NCBI GenBank assembly: GCA_964389575.1 | Contig: CAYMFF010000003.1 | Location: forward strand, 1-64,000 | DNA length: 64,000 bases | From: JAGNRR01 sp964389575 | Lineage (GTDB): Bacteria; Bacteroidota; Bacteroidia; Chitinophagales; Chitinophagaceae | Direction: 5' to 3' | In this document: piece by piece, positions 55,053-63,957 of the stretch | Layout: each line of letters begins with the position of its first letter | Position numbering within the stretch: the first letter of the stretch is position 1 | The notes under the pieces: generated by a model | Database searches by the model: none | The model's input: only the letters and a program-made list of their open reading frames with translations | What the model was told of the DNA's origin: nothing | Translations under genes and position numbers: made by a program

Positions 55053-55914
55053 AGGAACAGGAGTTGCTTTGGTTACTCCCTTCTTGGCCGATGGCTCTAT
55101 TGATTTTCCTTCGTTGGAGAAGCTGATTAATCATACGATTGAGAATGGAGTAGATTTTTTGGTAGCCCTGGGCACCACGGCTGAGACTCCTACTTTAAGT
55201 GTTGTAGAAAAAATAGCCGTTTTAGAATATGTGGCGCAAGTAAACAATTCACGAGTGCCATTGGTTTGTGGATTAGGCGGCAATAATACTGCGTTGGTTC
55301 TAAAAGACCTGGACGAGTTTCCGTTAGAAAATGTAGATGGCATTTTGTGTGTGGTCCCGTATTATAATAAACCAAATTCTGCTGGTGTGTATGAACATTT
55401 TAAAGCTGTGGCTGAAGCAACGGATAAAGATATTATTCTGTACAATGTTCCTGGCAGAACGGGTAGCAATATGAATGCAGACACTGTAGTGCGCCTAGCT
55501 AATGATTTTAAAAATATTGTGGCTATAAAAGAAGCGGCTGGTAATATGAGCCAGAGTATGCAATTGGTGCATTCTCTCCCCAAGAATTTCAGCATTCTAA
55601 GTGGAGACGATGACTTAGTTATGCCTCAAATAGCAGCTGGGTTTTCGGGCGTAATTTCTGTGGCGGCTAACTGTTGGACAAAAGACTTTAGCGATATGGT
55701 GAATGCAGCACTCGAAAATAATTTTGAACAAGCCCGAGCACTTCACTATAAATTACTTAACGGAATTGGTCTATTATTTACAGAAGGTAATCCCCCCGGA
55801 GTAAAATTTGTTCTTTCTGAAATGGGGATTTGTCAAAATACATTCCGCCTGCCCGTGGTTGGGGTTAGTGATGCAACCCAACAAAATATAAAAGATTACC
55901 TCGCCTCGCTATAA
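55033..55914 (+). CDS. dapA: 4-hydroxy-tetrahydrodipicolinate synthase
   Basis: 293 residues. TIM-barrel aldolase with the GTTAETPTL motif (47-55), catalytic Tyr137 (LYNVPGRTGSN, with Arg142) and the Schiff-base Lys166 (VAIKEAAG). It condenses pyruvate with aspartate semialdehyde on the way to diaminopimelate and lysine. It overlaps the DUF6913 gene and abuts the DCC gene with no gap. The L,D-transpeptidase downstream uses the diaminopimelate it helps make. Confidence 0.96.
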   Translation: MSDLKFKGTGVALVTPFLADGSIDFPSLEKLINHTIENGVDFLVALGTTAETPTLSVVEKIAVLEYVAQVNNSRVPLVCGLGGNNTALVLKDLDEFPLENVDGILCVVPYYNKPNSAGVYEHFKAVAEATDKDIILYNVPGRTGSNMNADTVVRLANDFKNIVAIKEAAGNMSQSMQLVHSLPKNFSILSGDDDLVMPQIAAGFSGVISVAANCWTKDFSDMVNAALENNFEQARALHYKLLNGIGLLFTEGNPPGVKFVLSEMGICQNTFRLPVVGVSDATQQNIKDYLASL

Positions 55915-56313
55915 ATGCAGGACAAAAAAATCATCTTATTTGACGGAGTTTGCAATTTTTGCAACTATTGGGTTCGCTTTGTTTTTAAACGCAACAAAGT
56001 AGGCAATATTTATTTTATGCCATTACAAGATGAGCGAACAAAAGAACTTTTACCGAAAGAACTAGAGCTTGAAAGTTTGAGTTCTGTAGTGTTTTATGAT
56101 GCAGGAACGGTTTACACACATTCCACGGCAGCCTTGAAAATCTTGGCAGAATTAAACCGAATCAACAAAATCGCGTCTATTATAGGCTTGTTAATACCTA
56201 AAATTATTCGAGATAGAATTTATAACTTTATAGCAAGAAATAGATACAACTGGTTTGGTAAGACGGAAAACTGCCCAATTCCGTCTCCTGAACTCAGGAA
56301 AATATTTTTATAA
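55915..56313 (+). CDS. DCC-family thiol-disulfide oxidoreductase
   Basis: 132 residues. It has the DxxCxxC motif FDGVCNFC (Asp10, Cys13, Cys16) of the DUF393/DCC family, then VRFVFKRNKVGNIYFMPLQ and a C-terminal RNRYNWFGKTENCPIP. Such proteins are predicted thioredoxin-like oxidoreductases; the partner is unknown. The ATG follows the dapA stop directly. Confidence 0.9.
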   Translation: MQDKKIILFDGVCNFCNYWVRFVFKRNKVGNIYFMPLQDERTKELLPKELELESLSSVVFYDAGTVYTHSTAALKILAELNRINKIASIIGLLIPKIIRDRIYNFIARNRYNWFGKTENCPIPSPELRKIFL

Positions 56314-56317
56314 CATC

Positions 56318-56911
56318 ATGAAATTCATTTATACTGCTTCCTTTTTTTTATTGCTTTGTATCATAAGCCAAGCACAAGATGTAGACGAATACAATACCCT
56401 AGACGGTAATGATAAAAACCCTATTGAAAACGTAAAACCACATAGAAGAGCTTTTTATTTTGAAGGCTTCAAAGAGGTAAATGGCGTGATTGATAGTATC
56501 GTGATTTATAAATCAAAACGGGAAATGCAAACATACCACCGAGGTAAAAAAATGAAATTATACATAATTTCCTTAGGAATGGAACCCAAAGGCAAAAAGC
56601 AATTTGAAGGAGATTTAAAAACTCCGGAAGGCTTATATCGTATTAATGAGCGCGATGCTATCAGTAGCTATCACAAGAATTTAGGCATTAGCTATCCTAA
56701 TTATCAAGACTCGGTTTTTGCTGCACAACAAGGCAAATCGGCTGGAGGTGAAATTAAAATTCATGGCTTCCCGAATCGTCATCAAATGCAAGCGGAAAAA
56801 GAACTTATGAATACGGACTGGACTTTAGGTTGCATAGCAGTCACAGATCATGAAGTAGATGAGCTTTATACTTGGGTGCGAAATAACTGTCCTATTTTGA
56901 TTTTGCCCTAA
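56318..56911 (+). CDS. L,D-transpeptidase (YkuD domain)
   Basis: 197 residues from the ATG at 56318, giving signal peptide MKFIYTASFFLLLCIISQAQ; the longer frame from 56255 overlaps the DCC gene. The YkuD motifs are IHGFPNRHQ and, near the end, the catalytic Cys172 in WTLGCIAVTDHEVDEL. The fold region runs about residues 55-197. Such enzymes cross-link or modify diaminopimelate in peptidoglycan. Its stop overlaps the next start (TAATG). Confidence 0.9.
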   Translation: MKFIYTASFFLLLCIISQAQDVDEYNTLDGNDKNPIENVKPHRRAFYFEGFKEVNGVIDSIVIYKSKREMQTYHRGKKMKLYIISLGMEPKGKKQFEGDLKTPEGLYRINERDAISSYHKNLGISYPNYQDSVFAAQQGKSAGGEIKIHGFPNRHQMQAEKELMNTDWTLGCIAVTDHEVDELYTWVRNNCPILILP

Positions 56912-57414
56912 TGGAGTTTGAGTTAAACGAACTTCATATTGACTATTTAAAAAAGGTCAAGAAAGTCAGGATTCGATCATGTAAAATATTTCTTTCTCGT
57001 ACCGCATTACTTCTCTTTATTTTTTTCGCGCTTCCATTCGCTTATATCGGATACGACCAAGCACAAGATTGTACGGCAGAAATTTATTTCTTCTATCCAT
57101 TCCTCTTTATTATGGGTGCCATTTTTTTGATTGTAGGATTTAGTTTTCTTGTTCTCTTTTTTCAAGGAATACTACCCTTAACAGAAGATATCAACTATGG
57201 AAAAGGTGTAAAAAAGTCAGTCCAAATTATCAATAAGTCGTACTTCCCAATTACCAATGATTATTATATTTTTTTAGATAGCAAAGAACCTGAAAATATA
57301 AAAGTGGACCACATTAGCTATTCACATTATCAAATTGGAGATTATTACACCCTCTTTGAAGCTAAATATTCAGATGTTGTTTTTGAAGATTTTGACCGCT
57401 TTGAAATAATGTAA
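56911..57414 (+). CDS. Small membrane protein of unknown family
   Basis: 167 residues with two membrane helices (about 30-50 and 63-92), and a soluble C-terminal half with YFPITNDYYIFLDSKEPENIKVDHISYSHYQIGDYY. The start overlaps the L,D-transpeptidase stop. I recognise no family. It is followed by the frameshifted gene. Confidence 0.6.
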   Translation: MEFELNELHIDYLKKVKKVRIRSCKIFLSRTALLLFIFFALPFAYIGYDQAQDCTAEIYFFYPFLFIMGAIFLIVGFSFLVLFFQGILPLTEDINYGKGVKKSVQIINKSYFPITNDYYIFLDSKEPENIKVDHISYSHYQIGDYYTLFEAKYSDVVFEDFDRFEIM

Positions 57415-57444
57415 ATTAATAATTTCCAGAAAAGCAAAAGCGAT

Positions 57445-57851
57445 ATGAAAGTCAAGTTCATTAGGCATTTTATTATTATTCTAGCGCTAATACCAGCCAC
57501 CTTTCTACTATTTATGAGCATGTATGGATTAAATCTTTTACTCACATCTGGCTACGAGAATAGTCTATCCCTTATTTTTTCAATAGTTATGGAATTTTAG
57601 GATATGTAGGTTTAATTCTCCTTCTTGTAAATCGTAAGACCAAATTGAATAAAGTACTTACTATTCTGCTTTTACTATCCGGCATCTTTGGATTTGTATT
57701 ATTCATGTACATTGAAGGCGGAGAACAAGCTTGGCATTGGATGATAAATATGGAAGAACCTTTTGAATTACTGATCCTGTTATTCCCGGTGGTGGTTAGT
57801 CTATTATTTCTTACAATAGAAATTAAAAGTCTATTTCGAAAATCATTTTAA
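57445..57851 (+). pseudogene. Membrane-protein gene with an apparent frameshift
   Basis: The ATG at 57445 opens 51 codons (MKVKFIRHFIIILALIPATFL...) that stop at 57600. The reading frame one base back (starting codons at 57564, 57567...) continues smoothly with membrane-like sequence (YFFNSYGILGYVGLILLLVNRKTK, then a second and third hydrophobic helix) to the stop at 57851. Adding one T to the T6 run at 57575-57580 joins the two into a protein of about 135 residues with four helices. A sequencing or assembly error, a mutation, or a true -1 slip are possible. No family is recognised. Confidence 0.6.
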
Positions 57852-57887
57852 TAATATTCTATTGGAATAATAAAACTTAAACAACTA

Positions 57888-58784
57888 TCACACTTCAATC
57901 TCCTCCCCTTCAATGGCCAAAACCGTATGTTCAAAAATAGCTTTGGCTTCTGCTAGGATTCTATCTAACTCTTTATATCGTGAAGAATAATGTCCGATGA
58001 GTAATTTTTTAGATGAAGAATTTTTAGCGATTTCAGCTGCTTGTTTTGCCGTACTATGCTTTCTATTTATGGCTTTATCTAAATGAGCTTCTTCAAAAGT
58101 TGCTTCATGATATAACAAATCTACATTTTTAATAATTTCAAAATACTTTTCATGGGGCGCCGTATCTGCGGTATAAGCATACGAACTAGGCGTTTTACCG
58201 GCTTGGGTAAGCCATTCATTTTTTATAACCTCGCCACCTTTTCGCGTATAATCCTCACCGGCAGTTAACCGTTTATAGAAATATTGGGGAACTTCATAAT
58301 GTCTGCACTCTGCTGGCAACAGCACTCTTTTTCGTTCTTTCTCAGAAAATAAAAACCCACAGGTTTCTATAGAATGATAAACCGGAAAGCTTTTAACTTG
58401 TACACTATCCGAATCATAAATTGTTTGTTCTTCATTATCATTTAAAAAATGAAAATGAAGTGGGAAGCTTAAGTCATGAAATAATTGGATTTCAATAATT
58501 TTTTTTAAAGGTTCATGGCAATAAATATGCATCTCCTTTTCGCGACCATATAATGCTAAGGAATTTAGAAAACCAATCAATCCAAAATAATGATCCCCAT
58601 GCAAATGGCTAATAAAAATATGATTAATTCGGTTTCGTTTTACACCGAATTTTTGCATTTGCATTTGTGTTCCCTCACCACAATCAATCAAAAATAATTG
58701 TTCCTTTATATTAACAACCTGCGATGTTGGATGGCGACCAAAAGCAGGGGTTGCGCTATTGCAACCAAGAATTTTTACTTTCAT
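57888..58784 (-). CDS. rnz: Ribonuclease Z
   Basis: 298 residues. The metallo-beta-lactamase zinc motif is HLHGDH (His60, His62, Asp64, His65) after GEGTQMQMQKFGVKRNRINHIFISH. Further ligands are in DTAPH, HEATF and the late GHYSSRY. Rnz cuts the 3' trailer of tRNA precursors. Start MKVKILGCNSATPAFGRHPT is typical. It overlaps plsC by four bases. Confidence 0.94.
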   Translation of the reverse strand: MKVKILGCNSATPAFGRHPTSQVVNIKEQLFLIDCGEGTQMQMQKFGVKRNRINHIFISHLHGDHYFGLIGFLNSLALYGREKEMHIYCHEPLKKIIEIQLFHDLSFPLHFHFLNDNEEQTIYDSDSVQVKSFPVYHSIETCGFLFSEKERKRVLLPAECRHYEVPQYFYKRLTAGEDYTRKGGEVIKNEWLTQAGKTPSSYAYTADTAPHEKYFEIIKNVDLLYHEATFEEAHLDKAINRKHSTAKQAAEIAKNSSSKKLLIGHYSSRYKELDRILAEAKAIFEHTVLAIEGEEIEV

Positions 58785-59524
58785 ACAAGCTTTTCTTTAT
58801 GCTGTTCAATAAACGCTAACATCACTTGCTTTGTTTCACTTTTTAAGCTAGCTACATCTTTACTATCATCTACTTTAATTTTTTTTAAAAAATGAAACTC
58901 AATCCGACTCGGCCAAGCATACATTTTTCTTGTTGGGTGCAAAATATTTTTAGTCCCAAAAATTACACCAGGTATTATATCCTTTTTTGCATCGAAAGCA
59001 ACCTTAAAAGCCCCATCTTTAAAATTAGCCAGTAGCTCATTAGACTTATTTCGAGTTCCTTCAGGATATAAACAAAGATTCATTCCTGCTTTCAAAACCT
59101 CTCCCATTTTGGCAAAGCTTTCTGCTCGGCTATTCCTATTTTTTCGATCTACCAATATTGTGCCCTGCTTATAGATATAACCAAAAATCGGCACTTTACT
59201 AATCTCGATTTTAGCTAAGGTTTTGCTGGTTGTTGGAATACCGGGCGCAGAAACAGGAATATCCAAAAACGAATTATGATTAACCACCACCACATAATTT
59301 TCATCTTGAGCAAATCGTTCTCGTCCTACATGTCGCACAGGACAAAAAATGAGCGGCATATAAATCCCCATCCATATTTGAAACGTGCGGTGCAACGCAT
59401 GATCGAATCGAGTGGTAGACAACACCATTTTTAAAATAAAAACAATCAGTGCCACAATCGTCATGGAAATCAAAAAAAGTGAAACAGCATACACAAAGTA
59501 AATTCTTGCTAAGATTGCTTTCAT
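58781..59524 (-). CDS. plsC: 1-acyl-sn-glycerol-3-phosphate acyltransferase
   Basis: 247 residues. An N-terminal hydrophobic segment (about 8-35) precedes the acyltransferase motifs NHNSFLD (82-88, catalytic His83 and Asp88), DRKNR and YPEGTR (153-158). It puts the second acyl chain on lysophosphatidic acid. It starts one base after the end of ung, so ung-plsC-rnz form one unit. Confidence 0.9.
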   Translation of the reverse strand: MKAILARIYFVYAVSLFLISMTIVALIVFILKMVLSTTRFDHALHRTFQIWMGIYMPLIFCPVRHVGRERFAQDENYVVVVNHNSFLDIPVSAPGIPTTSKTLAKIEISKVPIFGYIYKQGTILVDRKNRNSRAESFAKMGEVLKAGMNLCLYPEGTRNKSNELLANFKDGAFKVAFDAKKDIIPGVIFGTKNILHPTRKMYAWPSRIEFHFLKKIKVDDSKDVASLKSETKQVMLAFIEQHKEKLV

Positions 59525-59525
59525 A

Positions 59526-60200
59526 TTAATTTATCTGCCAGTCAATGGGTGAAAGTCCAAAAGTACGCAAGCTTTCATTTGTTTTAGAAAAATGTTTACA
59601 CCCAAAAAAACCATTATAGGCTGAGAAAGGTGATGGATGTGCCGCGGTGAGCACAGTATGTTTAGTAGTATCAATCAAGGGTATTTTGCTCTGCGCAAAT
59701 TTGCCCCAGAGCAAAAACACTAGCTTCTCTTTTCGTTGACTTAGGATTTCTATGACCGCATCAGTAAAAGTTGACCAGCCTATTTTCGAATGACTCATGG
59801 GCGAACTGCGAACCACCGTAAGCGAGGCATTTAGCATAAAAACACCTTGCTGAGCCCATTTGCTGAGCTCTCCATGTGAAGGCGTGATAAAGTTTACGTC
59901 TGTTTCCAGTTCTTTATAAATATTTTTTAAAGAAGGTGGCACCAACACTCCCTTTTTGACACTAAAACACAAACCATGCGCTTGTCCCGGTCCGTGATAC
60001 GGATCCTGACCAAGAATAACGACTTTTACATCATCAAAAGGTGTGAACTTAAAGGCATTAAAAATCTCAGAACCTATTGGGAAAATTTCTTTTCCCAATG
60101 CTTTTTCAGATTGTAAGCTTGCTACTAAGTTCTTGAAGTACTGCTTCTCAAACTCGGGCTCCAGTTCTTTTTTCCAACTTTCCTCTATTTGCACCGCCAT
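59526..60200 (-). CDS. ung: Uracil-DNA glycosylase
   Basis: 224 residues. Family-1 motifs are GQDPYHGPGQAHGLCFSV (64-81, catalytic Asp66), PSLKNIYKEL, LLLNASLTV-like (MLNASLTVVRS), LVFLLWGKFAQ and the leucine-loop HPSPFSAYNGFFG. It removes uracil from DNA. It heads the minus-strand ung-plsC-rnz run and is divergent from the gene at 60227. Confidence 0.95.
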   Translation of the reverse strand: MAVQIEESWKKELEPEFEKQYFKNLVASLQSEKALGKEIFPIGSEIFNAFKFTPFDDVKVVILGQDPYHGPGQAHGLCFSVKKGVLVPPSLKNIYKELETDVNFITPSHGELSKWAQQGVFMLNASLTVVRSSPMSHSKIGWSTFTDAVIEILSQRKEKLVFLLWGKFAQSKIPLIDTTKHTVLTAAHPSPFSAYNGFFGCKHFSKTNESLRTFGLSPIDWQIN

Positions 60201-60226
60201 TATATGATATTTGCTATGTGTTGCGA

Positions 60227-61174
60227 ATGCTAAAAATAACGCTATTCTTTTTAATCTTCTCCAATATAAGTTTTGGGCAATTATATAAAAACCGTGGACT
60301 CAAAGTTGGATTAGTCTATGAAATTGGGCAACCCGTTCATCGTATTGGTGGAAGTATCGGTCTGCATGTTAATCTAGGAAGTGCGCAAGTAAGCTCTAAC
60401 CATACTCTATTTTATGCCTTCAGAAACTATGGCCCGAAAATTGCCCGCTTAGAATCTCAGTCAGATCTTAGCTTGGGTTTAGGATTTGGACAAGCTAAAA
60501 CAAGTTTTGATGATATTGCATTGCTATCTCCTATCTCCAATTTTGGACCCAGAACATATTTACTGAGCTACGGTATAAAATTGTACTCCGACAAGATTGG
60601 CACGGACCAATTAACAGGATTGATTAGTTTTCGCATGGGAGATTATTTTTTAGCTTCGGAAAATGACGGTTTCGTTTTTCTTCCTTGGGATCAATTTAGA
60701 ACAGGTGCTATTAGCGTAGGGCGATTTATTCCAAACAACCATTCCGCTACAATTTTCCAACAACAGCAGGTGTCTGTAGATGTTTTACTCTATACCGGAA
60801 AAACGCAAGGCAATCCTACACAAAAAATATCGGAAAGTAATTATCCTTCTCGTTTTGGTTATAAGAAACTGAATACATCTGCTCATTATAAAGCATCGCA
60901 TGGGATTCTCAAATTATCGTGGAGTGGCAGTTTGATTGCTGGTCAACAAATTTTTGCAGACATTGGTTTGGATAATGAAAAGATTAGAAACGTTGTTCAA
61001 AATAAATTGATACACGACCTGCCTTTTCTACCGAAAAAAATAATCAAAATTGAAAATCCGCATATCCCAATGCGCAATGAAGAAGGAGCTGATTATCTTT
61101 TTCAAAAAGGTGAAAAAATTAGAAAAGGAAAGTTCGTTTGGGGATTTGGGTTGAATCGACCTTTATTTTATTAA
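60227..61174 (+). CDS. Exported protein with possible polymorphic-toxin-23-like region
   Basis: 315 residues from the ATG at 60227 (MLKITLFFLIFSNISFGQ signal peptide); a GTG at 60218 and an overlapping GATATTTG element (60206-60213) argue for the later start. The mature part is rich in strands. The segment LISFRMGDYFLASENDGFVFLPWDQFRTGAISVGRF...SVDVLLYTGKTQGNP resembles my memory of the polymorphic toxin type 23 domain of Bacteroidota proteins. The match is from pattern only. If wrong, it is simply a secreted or outer-membrane protein of unknown role. No immunity gene is obvious. Confidence 0.45.
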   Translation: MLKITLFFLIFSNISFGQLYKNRGLKVGLVYEIGQPVHRIGGSIGLHVNLGSAQVSSNHTLFYAFRNYGPKIARLESQSDLSLGLGFGQAKTSFDDIALLSPISNFGPRTYLLSYGIKLYSDKIGTDQLTGLISFRMGDYFLASENDGFVFLPWDQFRTGAISVGRFIPNNHSATIFQQQQVSVDVLLYTGKTQGNPTQKISESNYPSRFGYKKLNTSAHYKASHGILKLSWSGSLIAGQQIFADIGLDNEKIRNVVQNKLIHDLPFLPKKIIKIENPHIPMRNEEGADYLFQKGEKIRKGKFVWGFGLNRPLFY

Positions 61175-61470
61175 GTCCGTGTATCCTTTACATAGATATA
61201 CACGCATAAAACGTTTAAGCAAAGTCACTTACATCAACTTATCACTTAATTGGCTAAATTTGATTGGGTAATGGCTTTATGTGTTGTTGTAGTTGTATGG
61301 TTATTGTCGCTAATTTGAAAAATGAATAGATTTAACAAAAGTGTATTTTGGGCCTTCAGCGTTATAGTTTGGAATATGTGATTCTTAAGTCCGCACTGGT
61401 AACCATAACCCTTCGCTAAATTTATCTGATTAAGAATAATTGATATTTAAAAGTGTATAAATACTGATTT
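61175..61470. other. Intergenic region with no clear feature
   Basis: 296 bases. A 7-base-pair inverted repeat CGTGTAT/ATACACG (61178-61184, 61198-61204) lies just after the upstream stop, without a good T-tract. The rest is AT-rich with short nonsense frames. No tRNA or riboswitch is evident. Confidence 0.5.
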
Positions 61471-62031
61471 ATGAAAGAAATGAAAAAAACGTACTTACTT
61501 ATACTTAGCTGTTTTCTATTCTTTGCATGTAAATCGCAAAGTAATATTCAAATAGTAAATGAATTCATACAATCATATAACGATAAAGATTCTTTAAAAA
61601 CGTTTAATTCTCTTCATAAGGACTTTATCGAATTATGGGAAAAAGATACCGTTATAAATAGTAAGTTGGACTATTGTAAAAACTATTCTTGGGGAAAAAT
61701 TATGAATGATTCGGAAAAAATTCAAATTACGAATAATAATGCCAATTCAGTGGTCACTATTTCTACCTACTATTCTGACCGAGATAAGTTTATGGGAATT
61801 AGTCCGTACAAATCAAAACGTATTTATGAAATAAGCGACGGAAAAATAAGTAGAATAACAGGTGGAGAATTCTCGGATTACCAAAAATATGACAAACCAA
61901 GAAGAGAAAAATATCAGCGATTCACAGAATGGCTTACTAAAAATTACGAATTGGAATTATCCGATTTCTCTTTTGACAAAAAAGGAGCTGAAAAACTAAG
62001 AAAAATATTACTTGAATATAAAAGGAAGTAG
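61471..62031 (+). CDS. Lipoprotein of unknown function
   Basis: 186 residues; the start could also be the second ATG at 61480. The signal is MKKTYLLILSCFLFFACKSQ, with lipobox FFAC. The start of the mature part (QIVNEFIQSYNDKDSLKTFNSLHKDFIELWE) looks like an NTF2/SnoaL-type helical opening. The C-terminal half is charged (KYDKPRREKYQRFTEWLTKNYELELSDFSF). It is convergent with plsX after 12 bases. Function unknown. Confidence 0.65.
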   Translation: MKEMKKTYLLILSCFLFFACKSQSNIQIVNEFIQSYNDKDSLKTFNSLHKDFIELWEKDTVINSKLDYCKNYSWGKIMNDSEKIQITNNNANSVVTISTYYSDRDKFMGISPYKSKRIYEISDGKISRITGGEFSDYQKYDKPRREKYQRFTEWLTKNYELELSDFSFDKKGAEKLRKILLEYKRK

Positions 62032-62043
62032 CTCATACACTAA

Positions 62044-62970
62044 TTAAGCAAACTTCTTGGCCAAAGTTCCACAGAAATCTGTTTCTACCATACGCTTAGC
62101 CATATCCATCATATGCATCATAGCTGGCGCTTGAGAAACTCCATGACCTACAATAACCGGTTTTTTCACACCCAAAACTGGTGTCCCCCCATAATTTTCA
62201 AAATTCAACCGTTCTACAAATTCATCTTTAACGCCACGGTCTACGGCTAATAAATCATAAATGCTTTCCGATAGTTTGAGCACAATATTTCCAGTATAAC
62301 CATCACAAATCATAACATCTGCTTTATCATAAAAAATATCACGACCTTCTATATTGCCAACGAAGTTAATTTTTGATTCTTCTTTCAATAATGGATAAGC
62401 CTCTTTGGCCAACAGGTTTCCTTTGCCTTCTTCTTCACCCATATTAATTAATCCTACAGAAGGATTCTCATTATTTTGCGCTAAGCGAGCATACTCTGAT
62501 GCTAAAATTGCAAACTGGCGCAGGTTCTCGGCTTTACAATCTGCATTGAGTCCAACATCGGCTATCAACCCAAGACCACCATTTAATTTCGGAACCATCG
62601 TAGGAATCGCAGGTCTAATTACGCCGTCAATAGGTTTAATCAGCATCATGGCGCCTACCAACATCATACCCGTATTACCTGTGCTAATAAAAGCATCTAC
62701 TTTTCCTTCTGCCAAAAAATGAAAACCTACCGGAATGGTAGCTTTTTGTTTTTCACGCATCGCTTTGGTAGGATGGTCATCCATACCCACAACACCTTCG
62801 CAGGGAATAAGTTGAGCATTTGGCACGGCATCTAACCCATCAATCGGTTGGGCTATATCAAAAAATAAATAAAGTTGAACCGAAGGATTCGCTTGGGCAA
62901 ACTGAATCGCAGCACTCAGGTTTTCCTGAGGTGCATGATCACCGCCCATCATATCAAATCCTATTCGCAT
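62044..62970 (-). CDS. plsX: Phosphate acyltransferase PlsX
   Basis: 308 residues. The start MRIGFDMMGGDHAPQENLSAAIQFA and the motifs VVGMDDHPTKAMREKQ, AFISTGNTGMMLVGAM, PAIPTMVP and DGYTGNIVLKLSESIYD are characteristic. PlsX makes acyl-phosphate from acyl-ACP for phospholipid synthesis. It follows rpmF by 15 bases: yceD-rpmF-plsX is a classic order. Confidence 0.95.
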   Translation of the reverse strand: MRIGFDMMGGDHAPQENLSAAIQFAQANPSVQLYLFFDIAQPIDGLDAVPNAQLIPCEGVVGMDDHPTKAMREKQKATIPVGFHFLAEGKVDAFISTGNTGMMLVGAMMLIKPIDGVIRPAIPTMVPKLNGGLGLIADVGLNADCKAENLRQFAILASEYARLAQNNENPSVGLINMGEEEGKGNLLAKEAYPLLKEESKINFVGNIEGRDIFYDKADVMICDGYTGNIVLKLSESIYDLLAVDRGVKDEFVERLNFENYGGTPVLGVKKPVIVGHGVSQAPAMMHMMDMAKRMVETDFCGTLAKKFA

Positions 62971-62985
62971 TTAGTAGATAAACGC

Positions 62986-63207
62986 TTAGGCTTCTGTATT
63001 ATCGTCGATATCTTCTGCTTCAGCTATTTCTTTCTCCATTACCACTCTACCCTTGTACATGAGTTTATTCTCAACCCAATGAGCACGGTGGCGCTGGTGA
63101 ACCTCTCCTGATGTTTTATCAATACTTAATGTCGGCGTATTCGCAGTATAGTGCGTACGACGTTTTGCTTGACGTTGACTCGATTGTCTTCTCTTAGGAT
63201 GTGCCAT
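62986..63207 (-). CDS. rpmF: 50S ribosomal protein bL32
   Basis: 73 residues. The start MAHPKRRQSSQRQAKRRTHY and the region GEVHQRHRAHWVENKLMYKGRVV are typical of bL32. The zinc-binding cysteines of some bL32 forms are absent, so this is the cysteine-free type. It has an acidic tail (EIAEAEDIDDNTEA). It lies two bases after yceD. Confidence 0.94.
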   Translation of the reverse strand: MAHPKRRQSSQRQAKRRTHYTANTPTLSIDKTSGEVHQRHRAHWVENKLMYKGRVVMEKEIAEAEDIDDNTEA

Positions 63208-63209
63208 AA

Positions 63210-63752
63210 TTAATTATTTTCCTTTTTTATTTTTTTCTTCAGTGCATCCCACATTGTGTTTGTCGTGTGAGGTGCTTGTGTTTCTAATCTTTTTAATACT
63301 TCTTGATTGCATTTGCTTTCTCCTGATTCATCATCGGTGCCATGTGTTTTTTGAATTGGCAAACTAAATACTACATATTCATAAACCAACTTGCTCACAT
63401 CCAACAGACTATCCGATTTGGAAACATAAGATACTTCGGGGTCTTCTTCATTTTTGAGATTAACGTCCGAATCATCTACTAGTTTTACTACATGATCAAA
63501 TTCATCCCAAATCGTCATTTCAAAATCATCGCCGCAACGATCGCAGGGTGTAGTAGCTTTTCCGTGAATATCAAAATGAAGTAAGAAGGTGCTGGGCTTT
63601 TTGTCCAAAACCATTTTTACTTCTATATCTGATTTTTCAAAACCAGGATTTGCAAAATTATCAAAGAAACTATCCTTTATCTTAAAGTTAAAATGGTGCT
63701 CTCCCTGCTTCAAGCCTACAAAAGCTATCTCAAATTCCCTCTTCCATTTCAT
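63210..63752 (-). CDS. yceD: YceD/DUF177 family protein
   Basis: 180 residues from the ATG at 63750-63752 (MKWKREFEIAFVGLKQGEHHF). A longer frame to 63833 is ruled out, because a perfect -7 element lies at 63780-63773, downstream of its start. The family cysteine motif PCDRCGDDFE is present, with a further CNQEVLKRL segment near the end. YceD proteins are linked to 23S rRNA processing and are almost always followed by rpmF, as here. The last residues are lysine-rich. Confidence 0.9.
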   Translation of the reverse strand: MKWKREFEIAFVGLKQGEHHFNFKIKDSFFDNFANPGFEKSDIEVKMVLDKKPSTFLLHFDIHGKATTPCDRCGDDFEMTIWDEFDHVVKLVDDSDVNLKNEEDPEVSYVSKSDSLLDVSKLVYEYVVFSLPIQKTHGTDDESGESKCNQEVLKRLETQAPHTTNTMWDALKKKIKKENN

Positions 63753-63772
63753 ACCAACCGATATAAGGAGTG

Positions 63773-63780
63773 CAAAAGTA
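63773..63780 (-). promoter_or_regulatory. Promoter -7 element of yceD-rpmF-plsX
   Basis: The minus strand reads TACTTTTG from 63780 to 63773, a perfect TAnnTTTG match, 20 bases before the yceD ATG. Confidence 0.5.
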
Positions 63781-63957
63781 GTGATTTTATTAAAAAAAGG
63801 CAGATTTAGTGCGTATTTTATTGGTTTAAACAAGAATCAACGACAAACTTCGAATCCCAACGATTCATCAGTAGCCAACGTCTATTATTAAAGGATTGTC
63901 CCAGATACTGGCACATTCCTGAGAATCGAAGGATATATATTAACTTTATAGAACGAA

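Noticed and set aside
57645..57851. Separate small TTG-started gene
   Set aside because: Its frame extends upstream with continuous membrane-like sequence to 57564, so it is the second half of the frameshifted gene.
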